From NCBI GenBank assembly GCA_019118445.1, contig DWYY01000003.1, forward strand, positions 1 to 64,000: DNA of 64,000 bases, read 5' to 3'. The position numbers were made by a program, and so were the translations under genes. This DNA comes from Candidatus Eisenbergiella merdipullorum (GTDB lineage: Bacteria; Bacillota; Clostridia; Lachnospirales; Lachnospiraceae). Positions 45,295 to 55,971 of this stretch are shown one piece after another (positions within the stretch are counted from its first letter, which is position 1; every line of letters starts with the position of its first letter). The notes under the pieces were generated by a model that did not search any database, had not been told where the DNA came from, and worked only from the letters and a program-made list of their open reading frames with translations.

Positions 45295-48210
45295 TCAACC
45301 TGTGGTTGGGTTCAAGATCTGATATGCCCTCCTGCGCAAGATATAATGTACATCTGTAAGCCCTCTCTCCAGGATCTCCTTTCCCAGTTGGCTTCCACAT
45401 TGATACAGGGCCTCTCCTAAAGAAAGTTCCATATAGGCACTTTGATAATACCTGCCTGTGCAGCGATCCTCCTGCCCGCTTTGAAGCGCTTCATTCTGTC
45501 TTTCATTTCCCAGGAATCCCAAAAGCCCCTCCCTTTCTGCCAATCCTTCCAGAGCTGTCAGATATTTTGGGGACGGCTTTTTTCGGATGTAGAGCAGCAA
45601 TGTCCTCAGCCTGTCATAATGAGGGATTTTATGTAAATCCCAGCGTCTTGAAACATATTCCGTATCAGAACGCATGGTACTTCCGCCGGAAGTAAACTTT
45701 TCTAGCAAAGTCCGTACACTTTCGGTTATGCCCTCTTCTTCCAGAAGAGCAAACACCGTAAGCAGCTGATTGATCCTCCAGTAATCGCTGTTCTTCCCCA
45801 CAATGCCTCCCAGATTATTTCCGGGCTTTATCATATTTTTATCATTATAGTCGTCAATGTTCTCCTTTTCCGCCAGATCCTTCAGAACGGTTTTTAACCG
45901 GGGGACCGCTTCCCTTTCTCCAAACCATGCGAGAGCCAGCCCAAGGGGAAGGTTGTCCGGATGCTTCAAATATTCCTCCATTACAGCGGATACTGCTTCT
46001 TTCGCAGGAAGGCACAGGACTTGACGCATGCTGTCCGCGTCTTCCGCTTTCAATCCTTCCAGCAGGTCTTTCCTGTCGTAATGGCTTTCCCGCTTTTTAA
46101 AGTGTTCCGCGTCCAAAATGTGCATATGCCGTAATATTCCCTGCAAGGTATCCATGCGGATATCCCGGATATCACAATGCTCTGACACCGCCATCGCGGC
46201 GGCAATTCCGATAGCATAGCCCCTGTTCTGCAGATCTCCGGCCATACGCAGGAAAGCGGCGGCATCCTGCGTACCGCTGATACTTTTGGAAGCAGCCAGA
46301 AGTCCGCTGATCCCTTTGGGAATACATGCCCGGTATGGAACCTCCACAGCATAGGCATCTCCATGAAAAGGCATCATCCCCATGTAGCTTAACAGGGAGC
46401 TCATCTCTCCATGTGGATCATTGTCCGTATAGGCCATTGCAATGGCATCGGGAAACCTTGTCTTCAGAAATATATCTGACATGCTGATAACATATTCCCC
46501 TTCAAAGGTCCTTCCTTCCCTGGGGGTGAGAAGGGGAGAAAAATCAATCCCGCCCCCGAAATGGTGTGCCATCCTGACCGCCCGCAGCACCTCTTCATAT
46601 TTACTTTGAAAAACAGCATCCAGATTATATCCGCCTCCATGGTAATGCATCAGGCCGCAGTCCTGGACATTCCCGCTGTCCTTCGCTCCCAGGGAGCATG
46701 GCACGCCGGCGTATTCCATTAAGTCCCCGTCTCCTGTTGCATCCACGATCACGTCGCCGCAAAGCCTTCCCCATTTTCCTTCATGCACGACAACAATCCC
46801 CCGAACGGCATCCGCCTCTTTTATCACGTCACAGACGGTCATATTATTATATCTCTCAATTCCCTCCTGCTCCATGGCATGTCCATACCACAGCATTCTC
46901 CCCGCTATGGAATTTTTCAACCCATAAGCTTCCATTTCCTTCGTGAACTGATTGGCAAACCCATCCTTATGGCAAAAATAATATCCCGTAATTGCCCCAT
47001 AAGTCTGTGTGCCGCCAAAACCGCAATGATATTCCGCGATCAGTGTATGAGCCCCGTTTCTGGCTGCCCCCATCGCCGCGGCCACACCGGCGGTCCCGCC
47101 TCCAGCTATTATGACCTCAGCTTCTGCCATCTCCGCAAGCTGACCGCTGTTTTTCATCGTGAGCTTCTGCAGCGGCAGCTTCACTTCACAATCATCCCAA
47201 TCCTCTTTTTCAAAATCCGTAAGGTTAAGGACAAGCTCTCCATTCCTGAAAAATTTTTCTGAAAAAACATCTGTGAAAGATGTTTCCGTAACACCATCCG
47301 ACAGCCATGCCTCAATTTTCTCCAGCCCGGAAACAAGCTCTTCCCCTGCATGAATGGAATACAGGTTCTTTACCGTTTTGCATGCTTCCATCCTGCAAGC
47401 CTCCCCTGCGTATGGTTCATAACAGAATAATTCTGCTGTCAGATCCGCTCTGGGGAATACCCTTTGCAGAAGCTTAACCGCTATGAGCATGGCCCTCTGA
47501 CCTTTCAGGAACATACCCCCAGTCTTTTCCGTTTTCCCCACGGGGAAGACCACCTCCAGAAAGGAAGCGTTCCCTTGGGGATATGTCCGGTATAATATGC
47601 CTTCCGCTTCCTTTTTCTCCTGCATCGTTAATGCCGGCCAGGCTGTTTCCAGAGCTTCCACAAGCTCTGTCAGGCTTCCACCCTGCTGCGGTATCTCCTC
47701 ACCCGCTTTAGTCTGATATCTTAATGCGGCAGACGCCATGCTTCTGTGCTCCCACAGCTTTCCATCCGCCATTTCCCTTAAAACTGATTTCTGTCCGGCA
47801 TCCATGATACATTTTCCACGGATCAGAAAATATCCCCATTTACTGCCAAGCAGCACGCCGCAGGCGGTTTCTTGTGTTTCCGTCCGTTCCAGAAATAATG
47901 CGCATGGCTCTAAAAAGAAGAAAACCTGCACATTATTTTCCTCTACCCAATCCAACAGCTTCCTCTTAATATCCCCGATCTCTGCCGGATGTCCTCCTTC
48001 ATCCCGGCATAGGTCCAGCATTTCCCTCACAACAGGATGGCTGCTGTCTTTATTCCCGTCATATTCATGGAAAGTTGCCGTAATGTCGCTTCCCAGAAAA
48101 CCTCTCCGCTCTATCAGCGCAACGCTGCAGCCCCTCCGGCTCATTTCCACGGCCGCCAGGCACCCTGCAAGGCTCCCTTCATAGATAATGTAGTCAAATG
48201 TCTTTTCCAT
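45295..48210 (-). CDS. Large FAD-dependent oxidoreductase, two FAD_oxidored-like modules plus C-terminal region
   Basis: Degenerate N-terminal fold 'FDYIIYEGSLAGCLAAVEMSRRGCSVALIERRGFLG'; second intact 'AEVIIAGGGTAGVAAAMGAARNGAHTLIAEYHCGFGG'. Confidence 0.85.
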   Translation of the reverse strand: MEKTFDYIIYEGSLAGCLAAVEMSRRGCSVALIERRGFLGSDITATFHEYDGNKDSSHPVVREMLDLCRDEGGHPAEIGDIKRKLLDWVEENNVQVFFFLEPCALFLERTETQETACGVLLGSKWGYFLIRGKCIMDAGQKSVLREMADGKLWEHRSMASAALRYQTKAGEEIPQQGGSLTELVEALETAWPALTMQEKKEAEGILYRTYPQGNASFLEVVFPVGKTEKTGGMFLKGQRAMLIAVKLLQRVFPRADLTAELFCYEPYAGEACRMEACKTVKNLYSIHAGEELVSGLEKIEAWLSDGVTETSFTDVFSEKFFRNGELVLNLTDFEKEDWDDCEVKLPLQKLTMKNSGQLAEMAEAEVIIAGGGTAGVAAAMGAARNGAHTLIAEYHCGFGGTQTYGAITGYYFCHKDGFANQFTKEMEAYGLKNSIAGRMLWYGHAMEQEGIERYNNMTVCDVIKEADAVRGIVVVHEGKWGRLCGDVIVDATGDGDLMEYAGVPCSLGAKDSGNVQDCGLMHYHGGGYNLDAVFQSKYEEVLRAVRMAHHFGGGIDFSPLLTPREGRTFEGEYVISMSDIFLKTRFPDAIAMAYTDNDPHGEMSSLLSYMGMMPFHGDAYAVEVPYRACIPKGISGLLAASKSISGTQDAAAFLRMAGDLQNRGYAIGIAAAMAVSEHCDIRDIRMDTLQGILRHMHILDAEHFKKRESHYDRKDLLEGLKAEDADSMRQVLCLPAKEAVSAVMEEYLKHPDNLPLGLALAWFGEREAVPRLKTVLKDLAEKENIDDYNDKNMIKPGNNLGGIVGKNSDYWRINQLLTVFALLEEEGITESVRTLLEKFTSGGSTMRSDTEYVSRRWDLHKIPHYDRLRTLLLYIRKKPSPKYLTALEGLAEREGLLGFLGNERQNEALQSGQEDRCTGRYYQSAYMELSLGEALYQCGSQLGKEILERGLTDVHYILRRRAYQILNPTTG

Positions 48211-48216
48211 CGCTTT

Positions 48217-50526
48217 TCAACCCCTCTGCCTTCTTTTTCGCCGGTACTCCGTTGGCGTGATCCCCTCATATTTTTTGAACAGCCGTAAAAAAGAGACCTT
48301 ATTGTTACAGCCTACCTTTTCTCCGATTTCATCCAAAGTCATATCCGTTGTTTCCAAAAGTTCCTTCGCCTTTTCCAGACGGGTCTGATGAATATAGGAA
48401 AGCAGGTTCACCCCCGTTTTTTCTTTAAAGAAGGTGGACAGATAAGAAATATTCATGTGGAAATACTCGGCGATTTCACTGTTATTCAGATTTGCATCGG
48501 AAAAATGTTCCTGAATATATTCTTTTACCTGCTCTGCGATATTGTCCTTTTTCCCCTTATTTTTTACTACATCCCTGCAGATTTCCGCGATTCTTTCTGT
48601 CAGAAGCCGCCTTATTTCAGATATACTGTCGATTTCCTTCACGCTTTCCAGGAAATTTCTTATATCCGGCAGTTCGATCCTGTCCCTCAATTCACTCTCC
48701 GCCCTCAAAACGCTGGCTGTCAGATTCCATATCAGACATCTGTTCAATTCTTCCGAACCGCTGATGCTCGCAACGCTTTTATCGCAGATTTCCTCAAAAA
48801 GCTGCAGAGCTTCTTTTTCTTTTCCTTCATAAATACACTGAATGAATACTTTTTCATCCTCCAGGGAATACAGGTAGCTGATCTGCGCCTTTTGAACCAT
48901 CTCCAGATAATCCATCACCAGCTCACCGCCCATATTCATCTGATATTCCATCACTCTCAGCGCTTCCGCATAAGCCTTGTGCAGTGTGACAACATGCCTG
49001 TGTACATCACTTATGGAAACCGTTAGAAGCTCCTTCAGACCTTCTCTTGAAGCTTCGCAGGTATTGCGGGAAAACTCCTTCATCTGCTCATAACACGCCT
49101 CTTTTTCCAGCGTTCCGAAATCTACGATACAGACAATTTTTTCATCCAGATTCAGGCTCTCGCAGGAAAAAGCCTTCTGATTCAGTTCCCATACGATCGA
49201 TGTGATACTCTGCCTGAGCATGCGGATCTCTTCCTCACTGACTTTCTGTTCTCCGATGTCGTAAAATCTTTCAAAACCGTTCAGCCGAAACAAAATTACC
49301 ACATAATTTCCAAGATTGACCTCCACTCCGTTTTTTTCCAAAATCCTGTCCGCTTCTTCTGCCCGGATCCTCCCTCTTAAAACAGAAGTCAGGAGCAATT
49401 CCCTTTTCATGCTGTCAACGGAATCCAACTGATTCTGCATGCAATGGTATTCCTTTACGATTTCCTCAATTGCCTTCGCAATTTCCTTATCCCTGGAAAA
49501 GATATGATTCCCGCCTTCTGCCGGCTTATTTTTCAAAATACTTTTGATGCTTCCCCAGGTTTTCTGCTTCCAGACAGAAAAGAGCAGTGATATAGACACG
49601 CCAACAAAGATGCACAGGGCCAGCGCGGCCCAGAAAACACCCAGATTTTTCAATGCCGTACTCCAGAATTCCCGGTAAGGGATCACGGAGATCAGTTTTA
49701 AATCCACATTTTCCAGTTCCACGCAGGATACCATCATGTCTTCCCCTCTGACAGACAGTTTTTCGTATCCGTTCCCGGGAACCGCTTCTTTTGTAAGCTG
49801 CGCCGTATCCATGTCATCCATATTCCGGCTCGCCAATACAGCGTTCTCCCCGTTTACCAGAAGGATCCCGCTGCTTTTCATATTATCCAGTTTACTGAGG
49901 ATTTCCTGGATGTGATCCATATTAAGAGTAAAGATCACATTCTTTTTGACGGTCTTTCCGTATCTGGGCAGGGATGTAAGATAGATAATAAGCCCTTCTT
50001 CCGGATTTCCCAGGATCTTTCTGTCATTGTGCTGCTTCAGCAGCGTTTCCCAGTCTTTTTCGGAATATCCCATGCTTTCCCCAAGCCGCATATAGCTTCC
50101 CGCCATATCCGTATAGGCTTTTCCGACTAACAGCACAAATTCATTATTGGGATAAAACAGCTGCCATGAAGTGATAATATCGTTCCCGCTGCCAATACAT
50201 TCATTCAATGCCTCACTTGCCTTGATCAGCTGATACCGTTTATCCGCATCCAATGACGGGGTCAGGGATTCACAGGTTCTGATATTATCATTATTCTGTA
50301 TATTATACTCTACCGCGACGATTTTCTCGAAAATCCCATCCAGCTCAGAGGCTATGATCTGCAGGGCGACAGCGTTGGAATCACTGGTCTCTTCCCATAT
50401 CGTTAAATAGGTATACAGAAAAAATACCGAACATATCACAATAGGAATAATCAATACGATCAAATATGAGATGATCCAGTCCCTTACATCCGATAGAATT
50501 TTCCCAACACTTTTCTTCCCTTGCAT
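48217..50526 (-). CDS. Membrane-anchored AraC family transcriptional regulator
   Basis: N-terminal TM and extracytoplasmic domain; C-terminal 'NNSEIAEYFHMNISYLSTFFKEKTGVNLLSYIHQTRLEKAKELLETTDMTLDEIGEKVGCNNKVSFLRLFKKYEGITPTEYRRKR'. Confidence 0.93.
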   Translation of the reverse strand: MQGKKSVGKILSDVRDWIISYLIVLIIPIVICSVFFLYTYLTIWEETSDSNAVALQIIASELDGIFEKIVAVEYNIQNNDNIRTCESLTPSLDADKRYQLIKASEALNECIGSGNDIITSWQLFYPNNEFVLLVGKAYTDMAGSYMRLGESMGYSEKDWETLLKQHNDRKILGNPEEGLIIYLTSLPRYGKTVKKNVIFTLNMDHIQEILSKLDNMKSSGILLVNGENAVLASRNMDDMDTAQLTKEAVPGNGYEKLSVRGEDMMVSCVELENVDLKLISVIPYREFWSTALKNLGVFWAALALCIFVGVSISLLFSVWKQKTWGSIKSILKNKPAEGGNHIFSRDKEIAKAIEEIVKEYHCMQNQLDSVDSMKRELLLTSVLRGRIRAEEADRILEKNGVEVNLGNYVVILFRLNGFERFYDIGEQKVSEEEIRMLRQSITSIVWELNQKAFSCESLNLDEKIVCIVDFGTLEKEACYEQMKEFSRNTCEASREGLKELLTVSISDVHRHVVTLHKAYAEALRVMEYQMNMGGELVMDYLEMVQKAQISYLYSLEDEKVFIQCIYEGKEKEALQLFEEICDKSVASISGSEELNRCLIWNLTASVLRAESELRDRIELPDIRNFLESVKEIDSISEIRRLLTERIAEICRDVVKNKGKKDNIAEQVKEYIQEHFSDANLNNSEIAEYFHMNISYLSTFFKEKTGVNLLSYIHQTRLEKAKELLETTDMTLDEIGEKVGCNNKVSFLRLFKKYEGITPTEYRRKRRQRG

Positions 50527-50538
50527 TTTCTCTCCCGC

Positions 50539-51441
50539 TCATCCTTTAACCGCACCGATCATAGCGCCTTTCACAAAATATTTCTGCACAAAAGGATAAA
50601 TACACAGAATCGGAACCGTTGCCACCATAATTGTCGCATACTTGATGCTTTCCGCGATGGCAAGCATATCCCCTCCCTCTCCTGCGGTCATGGAATCTAT
50701 ACTGTTATTGATCAAAATTTCCCGCAGGATCAACTGCAGAGGATATTTTTCCCGATCCCTCAGATAGATAGCCGCATTAAACCAGGAATTCCAATAGCTT
50801 ACCGCATAATAAAGCAATACCACAGCAAGGGAGGCTTTGGCAACCGGAACCATGATCCGGAACAAAATCTTAAACTCGCTCGCTCCATCTATCCTTGCCG
50901 ATTCCTCCAGCGATTCCGGCACAGCTTCCAGGCCGGTACGAAGTATGACCATATTATAGGTTACCACCAGCACCGGCAGGATCAACACCAGCCTGTTATT
51001 TCCCAGTTTCAGCCAGTTGTTGTTTAAGATGTAGGACGGTATCATACCTCCGCTGAAATACATGGGAATTACCATCATGATCATAAAAAATTTCTTTCCC
51101 GGGAAAGGCTTTCTGGACATCACATAAGCCGCCAGAAGCGTAAAAAGCGTGCTGCTCAGGGTCCCCGCAGCCACAAGAAAGACCGTATTTCCGTAGCCGG
51201 ATAGGATATTGGGGTTTTTAAACACCATCCGGTACGCGCCCGTATTAAAATTCAAAGGCACGAGCAGGGCTCCCGTATGTGCGGCCAGATAATTGGAATC
51301 ACTCAAAGAGGCCATCAGCACATACCAGAGAGGATATGCCATGATCACAATAATAAGCAACATGAACAGCGTATTTACAATATCGAATATTCGATCCCCC
51401 AAACTGCGCTTCCTCTTCATTTCCGCATTCCCTCCTACCAT
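50539..51441 (-). CDS. Carbohydrate ABC transporter permease (YtcP/LplC-type)
   Basis: 'SLEESARIDGASEFKILFRIMVPVAKASLAVV'; C-terminal 'YPFVQKYFVKGAMIGAVKG'. Confidence 0.93.
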   Translation of the reverse strand: MVGGNAEMKRKRSLGDRIFDIVNTLFMLLIIVIMAYPLWYVLMASLSDSNYLAAHTGALLVPLNFNTGAYRMVFKNPNILSGYGNTVFLVAAGTLSSTLFTLLAAYVMSRKPFPGKKFFMIMMVIPMYFSGGMIPSYILNNNWLKLGNNRLVLILPVLVVTYNMVILRTGLEAVPESLEESARIDGASEFKILFRIMVPVAKASLAVVLLYYAVSYWNSWFNAAIYLRDREKYPLQLILREILINNSIDSMTAGEGGDMLAIAESIKYATIMVATVPILCIYPFVQKYFVKGAMIGAVKG

Positions 51442-52355
51442 AATGAGCTGCCCTTCAGCTTTTTGGATATCTGATTTGTGATGATCACAAGGGCAATGTT
51501 GATCACGGACTGCACCAGACCGATCGCTGTGGTATAGCTGAACTGCGGATAACTTCCTGACAGTCCCATACGATAGATATAGCTGGAAAAAACATCCGCA
51601 GATTCATAGGTTGTGGTATTATACAGCAAAATTACTTTTTCATATCCCACGCTCATCACATTTCCCACTCTCATGATCAGCATAACGGAAATGGTCGGCA
51701 TAATGCTCGGCAGCGTGATGTATCGCATCTTTGCGAATCTGCCTGCGCCATCCAGATCCGCCGCTTCATACTGCTCCTGATCAATTCCCGCAAGCGCGGA
51801 CAGATAGATGATGGAATCCCATCCCATGGTCTGCCAGATCTGGCTGATCACATGGATCGGCTTATAATATTCCGGCACCATCAGCAGATTCTGATTTTCC
51901 ACAATTCCCAGATGAGAAAGGATCAAGGTGATCAGCCCGTCCGCACTTACAAATTCCTTGATCATTCCACAGATCACGATCAGGGAAATAAAATGAGGCA
52001 GATAGGTTACAGTCTGCACAACTCTTTTAAATTTTGCGTTGCGGATTTCATTCAGCAGAAGCGCAAGAATAATGGTCGCCGGCATGCCGAACAGGATGCT
52101 GCTGCAGCTGATGGTCAATGTGTTTTTCAGCAGTCTTCCAAAATAGGGGTCCTGAAAAAACCGGATAAAATGCTTCAGTCCTACCCAATCGCTGTGAAAA
52201 AAACCGGTTGCGGGTTTATAATCCATAAAGGCTATGATGCTTCCATACATCGCGCCATAATGAAAGATCAGAAAATAGATCAATACCGGAAGAAACATCC
52301 AGTAAAGCTGCCGGTTTCTTTTGATTTCTCTTTTTAATTTCGCTACTTTCCCCAT
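51435..52355 (-). CDS. ABC transporter permease (LplB-type)
   Basis: 'YGAMYGSIIAFMDYKPATGFFHSDWVGLKHFIRFFQDPYFGRLL'; 'QYEAADLDGAGRFAKMRYITLPSIMPTI'. Confidence 0.93.
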   Translation of the reverse strand: MGKVAKLKREIKRNRQLYWMFLPVLIYFLIFHYGAMYGSIIAFMDYKPATGFFHSDWVGLKHFIRFFQDPYFGRLLKNTLTISCSSILFGMPATIILALLLNEIRNAKFKRVVQTVTYLPHFISLIVICGMIKEFVSADGLITLILSHLGIVENQNLLMVPEYYKPIHVISQIWQTMGWDSIIYLSALAGIDQEQYEAADLDGAGRFAKMRYITLPSIMPTISVMLIMRVGNVMSVGYEKVILLYNTTTYESADVFSSYIYRMGLSGSYPQFSYTTAIGLVQSVINIALVIITNQISKKLKGSSLW

Positions 52356-52383
52356 AAACAGCTCCCATCTGTTTTTCTCGTAA

Positions 52384-52415
52384 GCTTTGAGGGTGCGCAT
52401 GGCACCCCCAAAAGC
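52384..52415 (-). terminator. Hairpin between binding-protein and permease genes (no T-run; possibly RNA-stabilising)
   Basis: GGGTGC-gcatg-GCACCC, extended by flanking GCTTTG/CAAAaGC pairing. Confidence 0.5.
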
Positions 52416-52423
52416 ATCGCCTG

Positions 52424-54121
52424 CTATCTTGCCATATACCTGTCGTAGCCGGCCTGTTTGATCTCGATCACCCTTTCGATCCCCATTGTTTTCAGGGTAT
52501 CCACAAAGCTGTCATATTCGCTCATATCACGAGTTCCCATGACAAACTTGGTAAGCTCCTCCTCCACATAGGTATTGATCGAAGAAGTAAGCGTAGCCAG
52601 CTCTTCTGATTCTTCCGTCGTCGCCGATATGGTAGGCATGAGAACGTTCAGCGCGTTATCCGCATATTCGTTCCAGGTTGTCATAGCATCTCTCTGTTCC
52701 TGAAGCTGATAATATCCTTCATAATATCTGATATCAATGACCCCCACCGAAGGCTGAGAAGCCCTTGTATATCTTCCAAGCGCCTGCGCCACAGAAAGTC
52801 CATCCGGATTATTCAGGATCAGATCCGTATACTGCGGTTCTCCGTCCACCATCTCATAGCTTAAACCTTCTATGCCAAAATTCTTCAGCATATGTCCTTC
52901 GTCACTGTACCAGTAGTCCAGATAAGCCATCGCGGCTTCAATATCCTCGCAGGCTGTGGTAATTGCAGCCATATTCTGCGTTCTCACATCCCAGCTTCTG
53001 TTGATGAATTCCGGTTCATCTCCCGCATTTACAACCGGATATTGTACGCCGATCAGTTTAAAATCCGGATTGGTCCCCTCATTCGCCTGCGCATTATTGG
53101 TATATGTACCAATGCCGCTTCCGATAAACCCAAACAGCGCACCGGATCTGTCATTTAACAGATTACTTCCCACTGCCGTACCATCATTTCCGAAAATTTC
53201 CGGATCGATCAGTCCTGCCGCATACCACCTCGCCATGGTATCGATGTAGTCCCTGTAACCGTCCTCCAGAATCCCATAATGCACAGCGCCGTCCCTCACA
53301 TAGAATCCGGAATAAGTGCCAAATGCTCCGGCGAACCAGGCATTTGCCCCTATGATCTGATCCATTGTGCCGGTCAAAGGAGCGTCCTCACCCAGTTCAT
53401 CTTTAAAGGCTGTCAGCATTCCTTCCCAGTCTGCCACGGTTTCAGGAGCATCCAGCCCCACGGCGTTCAGCATATCCTCCCGCACGATATAGCCGCTGCT
53501 CACATTCACGGATTCGTCGCCGATGCATGCAAACGCATAGATTTGGCCCTCGTCTGTCGTTACCTGCTTTGCGATATCCGGATTTTCATCCAGGATCTTC
53601 TTATAATTGGGCGCATAGCCCTGCTCCAGGTAGGGCGCCAGATCGATGATGATCCCATCCTCAATTGCCTGCGTGGGGCTTCCAGGATAAGAGCTCCAGG
53701 AATACTCCATGATGTCTTCCAGCTCCATGCTGGCAATTCTCAGATTGAAGGTTTCATTTTCTGTCCCTGTCGCCGGATGAACATAGTTCACGTTCACATT
53801 CACCGCGTCATTCGCTACCTGCATGATTTCCATATCATTTAAGGAGGTAAGAGTAGAAGATGCCCCGAGCAGGCCTCCGTAATAGGAAAGATCTACGGGC
53901 TCCCCTTCTACCACTTTGTATGAAACTTCCGCGGGTTCCTCCCCTTCTTCCTTTGTTTCCTCCGCCGAAGGCTCCTGCACCGTGCTTTCCGGAGTTTCAG
54001 AAGATGCCGTTTCCGTTTCCCCGCTGTCTGCTGAATTGCCGCAGCCCGTCAGGCCTCCCATCACCATACATCCTGCCAGAATGATCGCTGCCATACGCTT
54101 TCTCAATACCCTTTTCCTCAT
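52424..54121 (-). CDS. Extracellular solute-binding lipoprotein of sugar ABC importer (LplA-type)
   Basis: AGGAGG RBS then MRKRVLRKRMAAIILAGCMVMGGLTGCGNS lipobox. Confidence 0.9.
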   Translation of the reverse strand: MRKRVLRKRMAAIILAGCMVMGGLTGCGNSADSGETETASSETPESTVQEPSAEETKEEGEEPAEVSYKVVEGEPVDLSYYGGLLGASSTLTSLNDMEIMQVANDAVNVNVNYVHPATGTENETFNLRIASMELEDIMEYSWSSYPGSPTQAIEDGIIIDLAPYLEQGYAPNYKKILDENPDIAKQVTTDEGQIYAFACIGDESVNVSSGYIVREDMLNAVGLDAPETVADWEGMLTAFKDELGEDAPLTGTMDQIIGANAWFAGAFGTYSGFYVRDGAVHYGILEDGYRDYIDTMARWYAAGLIDPEIFGNDGTAVGSNLLNDRSGALFGFIGSGIGTYTNNAQANEGTNPDFKLIGVQYPVVNAGDEPEFINRSWDVRTQNMAAITTACEDIEAAMAYLDYWYSDEGHMLKNFGIEGLSYEMVDGEPQYTDLILNNPDGLSVAQALGRYTRASQPSVGVIDIRYYEGYYQLQEQRDAMTTWNEYADNALNVLMPTISATTEESEELATLTSSINTYVEEELTKFVMGTRDMSEYDSFVDTLKTMGIERVIEIKQAGYDRYMAR

Positions 54122-54412
54122 TACATTCCTCCTGTTTTTCATTGATCTGTGGCCACGTTTTTCTTTGCAGGTCCAGGATAATGCATCTTGCACATTTTTT
54201 AAAGTAACATTTTCTTGGAAAGGTATCATTTTCTTCAAAATCACACGGATGATCACATAAAAATAGTATATATTTACCAACTCCAGAAGGCAATCTCAGG
54301 CCGCTTTCAATTCTATTGTTTGCTTTACAACAAACTGTCTGTTACGGCAAAAAGGGCGTGCCGCACGATGTGTGACACGCCTGTCCTTTTCCTTATGCCG
54401 GTATCTATCAGC

Positions 54413-55861
54413 TTAAAACTCTCTTTCCGTCTCTTCTCCGCCCGGCTCCGCAGTGAACACATGAAACTCTTTTGTCTTAAAGTCCGCGTCCAGCTTCGCC
54501 GTATATCCATCCTTCTCCCTTACGATCACAAGCTTCCCGTCCTCGCATTCCTCCATCCGGAAGCTTCCGCCGAAGGCAGGGAAAGAATTTCTGAATTCCA
54601 TCAGATGGAGCAGCTTCTTTACCACAGGCCGCTCCACCTCTCCCGCGATTTCCTCTTTCGTATAATAATGGCGGTTGATATTGCGTCCTACTTTGGTTTC
54701 CTCCAGGAGCTTCAGATCGTTCTTTCCGGCAAGAAGCCCAACATAGTACACCTGCGGGATGCCGGGCGCGAAGAACTGCACAGCCCTGGCGAGAAGATAA
54801 GCCGCATCGTCATCCCCAAGGGCGGAATAATAGGTGCAGTTCACCTGATAGATGTCCAGGTTGTTGTAGGCTGAGGTATTATAAATCTTCTTCACATTGG
54901 CGCCGAACTTAAAGATATCCTCCTTCGTCCGGTCGATCTCCTCATCCGGAAGCAGGTCCTTCACATCCACCACCCCGATGCCGTCATGGGTGTCCAGCGT
55001 GGTAAACTGTTTTCTGGGGCAGATTTCCAGCCAGTGCTTCAGATAACGGGTCTGTCCGTAGTACAGAGCGTTGATCAGGAGCATGGGCAGGGCAAAATCA
55101 TAGACATAATATCCTTTTTCCTCAATCTTCTTCTGCATGGTGTAGTGTTCATGGATCTCCGGCAGGATCGTCACATCCCAGGGCCTCACGATTTCTGAGC
55201 ACTCATCCAGCAGCTCCCATACGTCCGGCTCAATGAAGAAGCAGCTGGTCCCCGCCTTCTTTGTGGCATAGGCGAAGGCGTCCAGGCGGATCATGGCCGC
55301 GCCGTGGCCGCACATGCCGGTGAGGTTGTCACGGATGAACTTCTTCGCCGTCTCCGACTTGCAGTTGATGTCGATCTGCTCCTCATCAAAGGTACACCAG
55401 ACCTTCTCCGTAGTTCCGTCTGCAAAATGGGCTTCCACATAAGGCGCTCTTGGCTTTCTTTTATAGATTGCGTCCACCTGCTCTTTGGTGGGTTCACCTC
55501 CCTCCCAGAAATCTTTGTAGCGGATAAACAGATCTTTCCACTCCGACGCGTCTTTCTTTTCCAGAAAATCCTGATAGTATCTGCTGTGGGCGGAAATGTG
55601 GTTGATCATATAATCAAACATCAGATAGTATTTCTCCGCCAGGCGCTCCACATCCGCCCAGTCACCAAAGGCCGGATCCACCTTCGTGTAGTCCATAGGC
55701 GCAAAGCCCCGGTCCCCGGAGGAAGGGAAAAAGGGAAGGATATGGACGCCGCCCACCGCGTCCTTAAAATACGTGGAAAGGATCTCTTCCAGATCCTTCA
55801 GGTTATGCCCCATAGAATCGGCATAAGTGATCAGCATGATCTTATTTTCCAGTTTTTTCAT
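54413..55861 (-). CDS. gtfA: Sucrose phosphorylase (GH13_18)
   Basis: [28 protein letters not shown]; '[28 protein letters not shown]'; '[25 protein letters not shown]'; '[12 protein letters not shown]'. Confidence 0.9.
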   Translation of the reverse strand: MKKLENKIMLITYADSMGHNLKDLEEILSTYFKDAVGGVHILPFFPSSGDRGFAPMDYTKVDPAFGDWADVERLAEKYYLMFDYMINHISAHSRYYQDFLEKKDASEWKDLFIRYKDFWEGGEPTKEQVDAIYKRKPRAPYVEAHFADGTTEKVWCTFDEEQIDINCKSETAKKFIRDNLTGMCGHGAAMIRLDAFAYATKKAGTSCFFIEPDVWELLDECSEIVRPWDVTILPEIHEHYTMQKKIEEKGYYVYDFALPMLLINALYYGQTRYLKHWLEICPRKQFTTLDTHDGIGVVDVKDLLPDEEIDRTKEDIFKFGANVKKIYNTSAYNNLDIYQVNCTYYSALGDDDAAYLLARAVQFFAPGIPQVYYVGLLAGKNDLKLLEETKVGRNINRHYYTKEEIAGEVERPVVKKLLHLMEFRNSFPAFGGSFRMEECEDGKLVIVREKDGYTAKLDADFKTKEFHVFTAEPGGEETEREF

Positions 55862-55971
55862 CGCTTTTTTGCTCCTTTTCTTCTTTTTCTCTAAGATTGC
55901 TATCTTGTTGTACCGCCATCCACAAATTTTACAGGAAGGATAATGCTCTGTCCGACAGGCTTTTTTCAATC

